Shown here one piece after another: positions 60,100 to 64,000 of a DNA stretch of 64,000 nucleotides (the first letter of the stretch is position 1; each line of letters starts with the position of its first letter). This DNA comes from Methylophilales bacterium MBRSF5. Lineage in GTDB: Bacteria; Pseudomonadota; Gammaproteobacteria; Burkholderiales; Methylophilaceae. Below the pieces are notes generated by a model. The model was not told the origin of the DNA. It made no database searches and saw only the letters and a program-made list of their open reading frames with translations. The position numbers and the translations under genes are program-made. The DNA is taken from the NCBI GenBank assembly GCA_001044335.1, contig CP011001.1, forward strand, positions 1,240,001 through 1,304,000, given 5' to 3'.

Positions 60100-60940
60100 A
60101 ATAAATATTCATCACCTACTTTTTTCAATCTTAGGAATAATTCTGATCAGCTTATATCCTTATCAAAGTCTTGAAGCAGTATATTCTTTAGGAATCCACC
60201 CTTTAATTCTGATAATTTTTATTGCTATAACAACGATTGGCTTGGGGCATGGCGCGCTCGATGGAAAAATAATCTGGGAACTAAGCATTAAAAAAAATTC
60301 TCGTTTTAAAATTTACTTCATTTATTTACTCATTGTTTTAGTTTCAATTTTAATATGGATGGCTTTTCCAACTTCAGGATTATTTATCTTATTTTTGATG
60401 TCCATATATCACTTCGGTGATAGCGATCTTAAAAATTATTCATTAAATAAATTACAGAAAATAACATGGGGTTTCCTAGTCACAATGATCCCAATATTTT
60501 TCCATGCAGAAACGGTCAATTTAATTTTTTTTAATTTAGCTGATTACCAAATGAATAAAATATTAATTATATGTATACAAATATCATTTATTGTTTGTCT
60601 TATAGGATGGTTGAGAATTGCTTTTAAAAAGAAACTGTGGTGCGAGACGTCAGTATTATTTGTGATGCTTATATCCGGTTATTATTTAGATCCACTATTT
60701 TGGTTTGGTTATTATTTTTGTTTTTATCATGGAATGAGAGCATTAATGAATCATCAATTTCAGCTAAAAAAAGATACGATTTGGATGGTAATTTTTACAA
60801 TTCCTGTTTTGATTGTATGGCTGATATGTAATGAATTGATTAAGGTATCGTTTATCGAATTATTATTTCCATCATTATTTGCATTAACTGTTGCCCACAT
60901 GCAGTTGGGTAACATTATTAAGTTAGTTCATGTTCGTTAA
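60083..60940 (+). CDS. blh: Beta-carotene 15,15'-dioxygenase Blh (retinal-forming)
   Basis: The 285-aa membrane protein cleaves beta-carotene into two retinal molecules. Histidines expected to bind iron are in GLGHGALDG, YHFGDSD, FYHGMRAL and TVAHMQLG, each near a membrane helix end. With it the set crtE-I-B-Y-blh is complete. It overlaps crtY by 17 bases and is convergent with the DUF3147 gene by 18. Confidence 0.93.
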   Translation: MHLLNKINIHHLLFSILGIILISLYPYQSLEAVYSLGIHPLILIIFIAITTIGLGHGALDGKIIWELSIKKNSRFKIYFIYLLIVLVSILIWMAFPTSGLFILFLMSIYHFGDSDLKNYSLNKLQKITWGFLVTMIPIFFHAETVNLIFFNLADYQMNKILIICIQISFIVCLIGWLRIAFKKKLWCETSVLFVMLISGYYLDPLFWFGYYFCFYHGMRALMNHQFQLKKDTIWMVIFTIPVLIVWLICNELIKVSFIELLFPSLFALTVAHMQLGNIIKLVHVR

Positions 60941-61261
60941 AAAATAGTTGAGGGTGTATGTGACTAAACATATACCAATCGTCACTAAAAATAAGGACAG
61001 ATAAAAATTCATACCTAACTTAAGCAATACTGATAAAAGATACAGAAAGGGCAATACTGGTAGGATATAAAGTACGGTCTCGTGCGTTAATTTTGCAATG
61101 TGTAAATTGTCTTTATTTTGTTGATAAATAAGTGCAAAAGATACAAATAGGACGATTGGCATAGCTAAAAGCATAGCAGCAAGGGTAGTACTTTTCTTAC
61201 TGAGCTCGGATGCAATTAAAATGATTGCTACAGCGATAGTTGTTTTAATAAAAAATATCAT
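60923..61261 (-). CDS. DUF3147 membrane protein
   Basis: The 112-aa protein has four membrane helices (KTTIAVAIILIASELS, LLAMPIVLFVSFALIY, ILPVLPFLYLLSVLL, LSLFLVTIGICLVTYTL). The layout and KKSTTLAAMLLAMPIV segment match DUF3147. Function is unknown. Its 3' end overlaps the end of blh by 18 bases, so antisense interference between the transcripts is possible. Confidence 0.7.
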   Translation of the reverse strand: MIFFIKTTIAVAIILIASELSKKSTTLAAMLLAMPIVLFVSFALIYQQNKDNLHIAKLTHETVLYILPVLPFLYLLSVLLKLGMNFYLSLFLVTIGICLVTYTLNYFLTNMN

Positions 61262-61298
61262 GTGTTATAGATAAATAAATATAAGAAAGATTCAATTA

Positions 61299-61982
61299 AT
61301 GAAAGAAATACTAATAATAGGAGGTTCTGGAGCGATAGGGTCTGCCTTGATCAGCGAATATGTTAATAATGATATTAAAATTACTATTGCGTCTAGAAAA
61401 AAACAAAATTTAGACCCACACATTAACCAAATTATCTATGACTATGAGCAGCATAATGAGATTAAATTAAGCACGAAGATTAAGTTTGATCTAATTATTT
61501 TTGCTACAGGACATTTGCATAACGAGCACTTTAAACCTGAAAAAAGCTTAAAGGATATTGATAAAAATGCCTTTCAATTTTCGTACCATATTAATTGTAT
61601 TGCACCCCTCATATTACTTAGCCAGCTGAGAAATAATCTCACGGATCATACAAAGATAGTTTTTTTGTCAGCTCGAGTAGGTAGTATTTCTGCAAATGAA
61701 TTGGGTGGATGGTATGCCTACAGAATGAGTAAAGCTGCACTAAATATGATGATTAAAAATTTATCAATTGAGTTAAAAAGAAAATATAAAAATATTATAG
61801 TTTGCGGTATGCATCCTGGCACAGTGGATAGTAAATTATCTAAACCCTATTCTGGCTTTGTTAAGCATGGAATATTTACCCCATCTCAGTCTGCAGCAAT
61901 GTTAAAAAAAGTGATTGATGAATTAAATTTGAAGCACTCGGGAAAGATTTATGATTATGCTTTTCAGGAAATTGCTTATTAG
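61299..61982 (+). CDS. Short-chain dehydrogenase, C-factor-like
   Basis: The 227-aa protein has a Rossmann motif IIGGSGAIGSALISEY and catalytic YRMSK (GGWYAYRMSKAALNMM). The GMHPGTVDSKLSKP stretch is typical of the CsgA/C-factor type SDRs. The ATG is 37 bases from the divergent DUF3147 start. Substrate unknown; the place beside the retinal operon makes a retinal or apocarotenoid substrate conceivable. Confidence 0.85.
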   Translation: MKEILIIGGSGAIGSALISEYVNNDIKITIASRKKQNLDPHINQIIYDYEQHNEIKLSTKIKFDLIIFATGHLHNEHFKPEKSLKDIDKNAFQFSYHINCIAPLILLSQLRNNLTDHTKIVFLSARVGSISANELGGWYAYRMSKAALNMMIKNLSIELKRKYKNIIVCGMHPGTVDSKLSKPYSGFVKHGIFTPSQSAAMLKKVIDELNLKHSGKIYDYAFQEIAY

Positions 61983-62072
61983 TTAACGGTTGGCTAAATA
62001 AATAATAATAATCAGCAATAGAATCAGAATGATAAATATTACTACCTCTATCCAAAAAAAATCTATTTGCAT
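61983..62072 (-). CDS. Possible 29-aa membrane peptide
   Basis: From an ATG at 62072 that overlaps the stop of the upstream secreted-protein gene, the frame encodes one helix (FFWIEVVIFIILILLLII) and ends YLANR at a TAA beside the SDR stop. It fills the gap between the two genes exactly. Low-complexity composition makes chance possible. Confidence 0.35.
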   Translation of the reverse strand: MQIDFFWIEVVIFIILILLLIIIIYLANR

Positions 62073-62527
62073 TTAAATTTCCCTGAGGCAATTTCGCTAG
62101 ATTGAATTTTTTTTGGTTTGCTCACTGTTGACTTTATTTGGTGATCAAAAATTAGGTCTCTGCTTTCATTATCATAAATAATTTCCATAAAGTATTCTGT
62201 ATGGGCTGTTGATTCATACCGTGTGCCTGTATTGGGGTCACGCTCTCCCATTTCTGATAAAAAAGTAGCCTTTTTTAAACACACTGTTTTTGATGATTGT
62301 GGTTCACATGGGTAATTCATCTCATTATTGATTCTTAGTTTATTTTTAAGATCAAAATTAATCGTTTTATATTTTTTGTCGAATGAAACATTTAGCAAAA
62401 CATTTGAAAGATCTTGTTGGTCATGAATTTGATTATTAATTTCGTATCGTTGAGAAACCTGACCGATGCACTCCAATGCAAATAAATGATGACACGTCAT
62501 CAGAGATAGAAATAAAAGATATTTCAC
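62063..62527 (-). CDS. Unrecognised secreted protein
   Basis: The 154 aa begin with a signal peptide (MKYLLFLSLMTCHHLFA) followed by a beta-rich domain with several Cys (ALECIGQ, YPCEPQ, TVCLKK, KFKCK). No family is recognised. It starts 4 bases inside the end of the upstream membrane-protein gene. The even Cys number suggests disulfides made by DsbA. Confidence 0.6.
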   Translation of the reverse strand: MKYLLFLSLMTCHHLFALECIGQVSQRYEINNQIHDQQDLSNVLLNVSFDKKYKTINFDLKNKLRINNEMNYPCEPQSSKTVCLKKATFLSEMGERDPNTGTRYESTAHTEYFMEIIYDNESRDLIFDHQIKSTVSKPKKIQSSEIASGKFKCK

Positions 62528-62802
62528 TTTTTAGCCAGGTAGAGGTGAATAAAGAAATATAATCCAAAGACAAGTGATACAAAAAGAGTGGCTTCTAAGT
62601 CACCTATCAATTTAATAATAAAGTTATTTGAACAAAATAAATTGAACACCTCACATGCCGACAAAGACTTCACCCATACCCCTCCTTTAATATACTTATA
62701 CAAACTAAAACCAATATAAAGTAAAAAAGTGATAATAGCGGTCAAGAATGTTGAGCCTAAAATGATGGCATCAAATCTAGTAAATTTTGTATCCTTCTTC
62801 AT
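62524..62802 (-). CDS. Unrecognised small membrane protein
   Basis: From the ATG at 62802 the protein has 92 aa (MKKDTKFTRFDAIIL) with two membrane helices, about 9-33 and 70-88, and a short loop with two Cys. An ATG at 62829 would overlap the divergent gene and is less likely. It overlaps the following secreted-protein gene by 4 bases. Confidence 0.55.
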   Translation of the reverse strand: MKKDTKFTRFDAIILGSTFLTAIITFLLYIGFSLYKYIKGGVWVKSLSACEVFNLFCSNNFIIKLIGDLEATLFVSLVFGLYFFIHLYLAKK

Positions 62803-62820
62803 ATCTATTATTATAACGTG

Positions 62821-63096
62821 ATGGAACATAATTTTTGGTCAAGACTAGGCGGGTTTGTTTTGCTAATTTCGCTCGGCGTATGTTTTTGGTTGGGCTTTAA
62901 AGATCAAAAGTGGCTATGGGTGATTGCTATTCTTCCATCTTATTTACTTGGATTTTATCTATATCGAATAATTAATGGGAATCATCTCAAGATTGAGTTT
63001 TTCCGCAAGATATATTTTGTCATCATTGCCTCAATAATAACCTTATCGATAATTTACTATATCGGTTTATTTTTTAATATAATCTTAGATATATGA
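62821..63096 (+). CDS. Unrecognised small membrane protein
   Basis: The 91 aa hold three hydrophobic helices (GGFVLLISLGVCFWLGF, WVIAILPSYLLGFYLY, YFVIIASIITLSIIYYI). The ATG at 62821 is preferred over a GTG three bases before. An ATGA overlap couples it to the next gene. No family is recognised. Confidence 0.55.
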   Translation: MEHNFWSRLGGFVLLISLGVCFWLGFKDQKWLWVIAILPSYLLGFYLYRIINGNHLKIEFFRKIYFVIIASIITLSIIYYIGLFFNIILDI

Positions 63097-63581
63097 GACC
63101 TCCAATCCTATCAAAATATCCTGTAGATGAAATTGTTGCTAATCTAAAACGATCGAAACAATCAGATAAGTGGATCGTTCGTTTTATTCCCCAAATCATG
63201 AGTAAGGATAAGCTTAATGCCAACGCGATTTCTGTAACAAAAAGAGTGAGCTTGCTAAAGACTGAACCAATTACAAAAGATGAATTAGATAGACTTAAGA
63301 AATATTTCAAAGAATTGAAGCGAGATGAATTAGTTATCATTCGACAAGAGGACAGTAGGCAGCAAAGAGTATTAATATTTTGTGCTCATGATGATGCTCC
63401 TGAAACAATTGATGGCCTAGAAAGGCATATATATCGTGTTATTCCAAATGCTAAGCTAAAATTTGGTGCTTCTGATATTAATCGAGATCGATGCCAAATT
63501 GTCAAAAGAAGATCATGGAAAACAGAAAAAGATCGTCCAACCGGTGTATATTCAATAACAGACCTCTCCGGTTCGGATTAA
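63093..63581 (+). CDS. Unrecognised soluble protein, basic
   Basis: The 162-aa protein has no signal peptide or membrane helix, is rich in Lys and Arg, and contains QRVLIFCAHDDAPETIDGLE and a CQIVKRRSW segment near the end. The composition would suit a nucleic-acid or cytoplasmic binding role, but this is a guess. It is coupled to the preceding membrane gene by a 4-base overlap. Confidence 0.6.
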   Translation: MRPPILSKYPVDEIVANLKRSKQSDKWIVRFIPQIMSKDKLNANAISVTKRVSLLKTEPITKDELDRLKKYFKELKRDELVIIRQEDSRQQRVLIFCAHDDAPETIDGLERHIYRVIPNAKLKFGASDINRDRCQIVKRRSWKTEKDRPTGVYSITDLSGSD

Positions 63582-63799
63582 TATATATCTTATTCCTTAA
63601 TCCTCAATTTATTTTTTCTACTGAAAAAATAAGTGAAAAAAATAGAAATATAAGTTCTAGGGATAACAACAATCAGATTCAATTTTATGAACCAGTCCAG
63701 AAAAAAATAACAGGAAATAGTTGCGGACCTCAATCTGATTGGCCATGCATAGACCCCGATGGCTGTTTAATAATTGATGGGTTTAAAAAAAAGGAGTAA
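63515..63799 (+). CDS. Possible small secreted protein overlapping the previous gene
   Basis: From the ATG at 63515 the 94 residues carry a basic start and a hydrophobic segment (LRFGLIYILFLNPQFIFS) like a signal peptide. A short polar mature part has a CGPQSDWPCIDPDGC cluster. It overlaps the preceding gene by 67 bases in another frame, so the true start may be a rare codon further on. It ends in the arm of a terminator hairpin. Confidence 0.4.
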   Translation: MENRKRSSNRCIFNNRPLRFGLIYILFLNPQFIFSTEKISEKNRNISSRDNNNQIQFYEPVQKKITGNSCGPQSDWPCIDPDGCLIIDGFKKKE

Positions 63800-63817
63800 T
63801 TGTTCATTACCCCTTTT
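63789..63817. terminator. Intrinsic terminator between convergent genes
   Basis: AAAAGGAGTAAT and ATTACCCCTTTT pair (one A-C mismatch) around TGTTC, with A- and T-runs on both sides. It lies between the convergent ends of the small secreted frame and the Hsp20 gene. Confidence 0.65.
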
Positions 63818-63828
63818 CAAAAAATTAC

Positions 63829-64000
63829 TTATGTAGTTAAAGAATTTAACTGTTGTGATGCAAGATTCTTTATTCCATTAATCTCAATTTTTTTTGGTTT
63901 TTTTGATTCTGGAATAATATTTTCAAGCGAGATTTTAAGTACACCAGATTCCAGATCTGCACCTTTAACTTCAATGGTATCTGCTAATCGAATTGTTTTT
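63829..64000 (-). CDS. Hsp20 family small heat-shock protein (C-terminal part)
   Basis: The last 56 residues are visible and continue past the window edge. They match the end of the alpha-crystallin domain: IRLADTIEVKGADLESGVLK, then LENIIPESKKPKKIEI with an IEI motif that mediates oligomer contacts. The tail is NLASQQLNSLTT. Small heat-shock proteins hold unfolding proteins for refolding. Confidence 0.88.
   Translation of the reverse strand, partial: KTIRLADTIEVKGADLESGVLKISLENIIPESKKPKKIEINGIKNLASQQLNSLTT

Overview
The window looks like the replication-origin region of a streamlined, AT-rich aquatic betaproteobacterium. The best guess is Methylophilaceae (marine OM43 or freshwater 'Ca. Methylopumilus' type). 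This is inferred from the conserved gyrB-dnaN-dnaA / rpmH-rnpA-yidD-yidC-mnmE-mnmG-rsmG-parA-parB / atpIBEFHAGDC-glmU-glmS order, the very short intergenic gaps, and the rhodopsin plus retinal cluster. No marker gene here proves the genus. All coordinates and motifs were read by eye; no database search was run.

Layout. (1) 1-9.9 kb: a type IV pilus or pseudopilus assembly locus. It holds a PilO-like protein (cut by the window edge), a PilM-PilN fusion, a small SHOCT-like membrane protein, a lipoprotein secretin, a prepilin peptidase and three prepilin-like proteins. Two of these carry large concanavalin/LamG-like domains. (2) 9.9-16.3 kb: a probable signalling and surface module: a CHASE2-class III nucleotide cyclase, a TetR regulator with a three-copy candidate operator, two FecR-like secreted proteins, a TPR plus beta-barrel outer-membrane protein and a small secreted protein. 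The cyclase gene overlaps one of the lectin-like prepilin genes. (3) 16.3-24.7 kb: housekeeping and respiration: priA, argS, a SPOR protein, dsbA, an SDR and a CIO-type cytochrome bd oxidase (cydAB). A DUF2474-like small subunit follows, whose frame is broken at a poly-T tract. (4) 24.7-28.6 kb: proton-translocating transhydrogenase (pntB, split pntA) and an OxyR-like regulator with both redox cysteines. (5) 28.6-41.7 kb: gyrB, dnaN and dnaA run leftward. rpmH, rnpA, yidD, yidC, mnmE, mnmG, rsmG, parA and parB run rightward. Candidate oriC elements lie on both sides of dnaA, and two parS sites lie between mnmE and mnmG. (6) 41.7-53.4 kb: a structured RNA candidate (6S-like), an unusual anchored barrel protein, the complete F-type ATP synthase operon, glmU and glmS. 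(7) 53.4-61 kb: DUF2141 and DUF4188 proteins, an unrecognised 78-aa membrane protein with its own terminator, a green-tuned DTE-type proton-pumping rhodopsin, and crtE-crtI-crtB-crtY-blh for retinal synthesis. (8) 61-64 kb: DUF3147, an SDR, several small unrecognised membrane or secreted proteins, and the end of an Hsp20 gene.

How it fits together. Light-driven proton pumping, the ATP synthase and the transhydrogenase all work on the same proton gradient, so phototrophy could supplement ATP and NADPH in a low-energy lifestyle. The most likely under-described system is the left-hand locus. There, pilus assembly genes, lectin-like minor pilins and a CHASE2-cyclase/FecR surface-sensing module are interleaved and overlapping. 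The 78-aa protein next to the rhodopsin is the second candidate.
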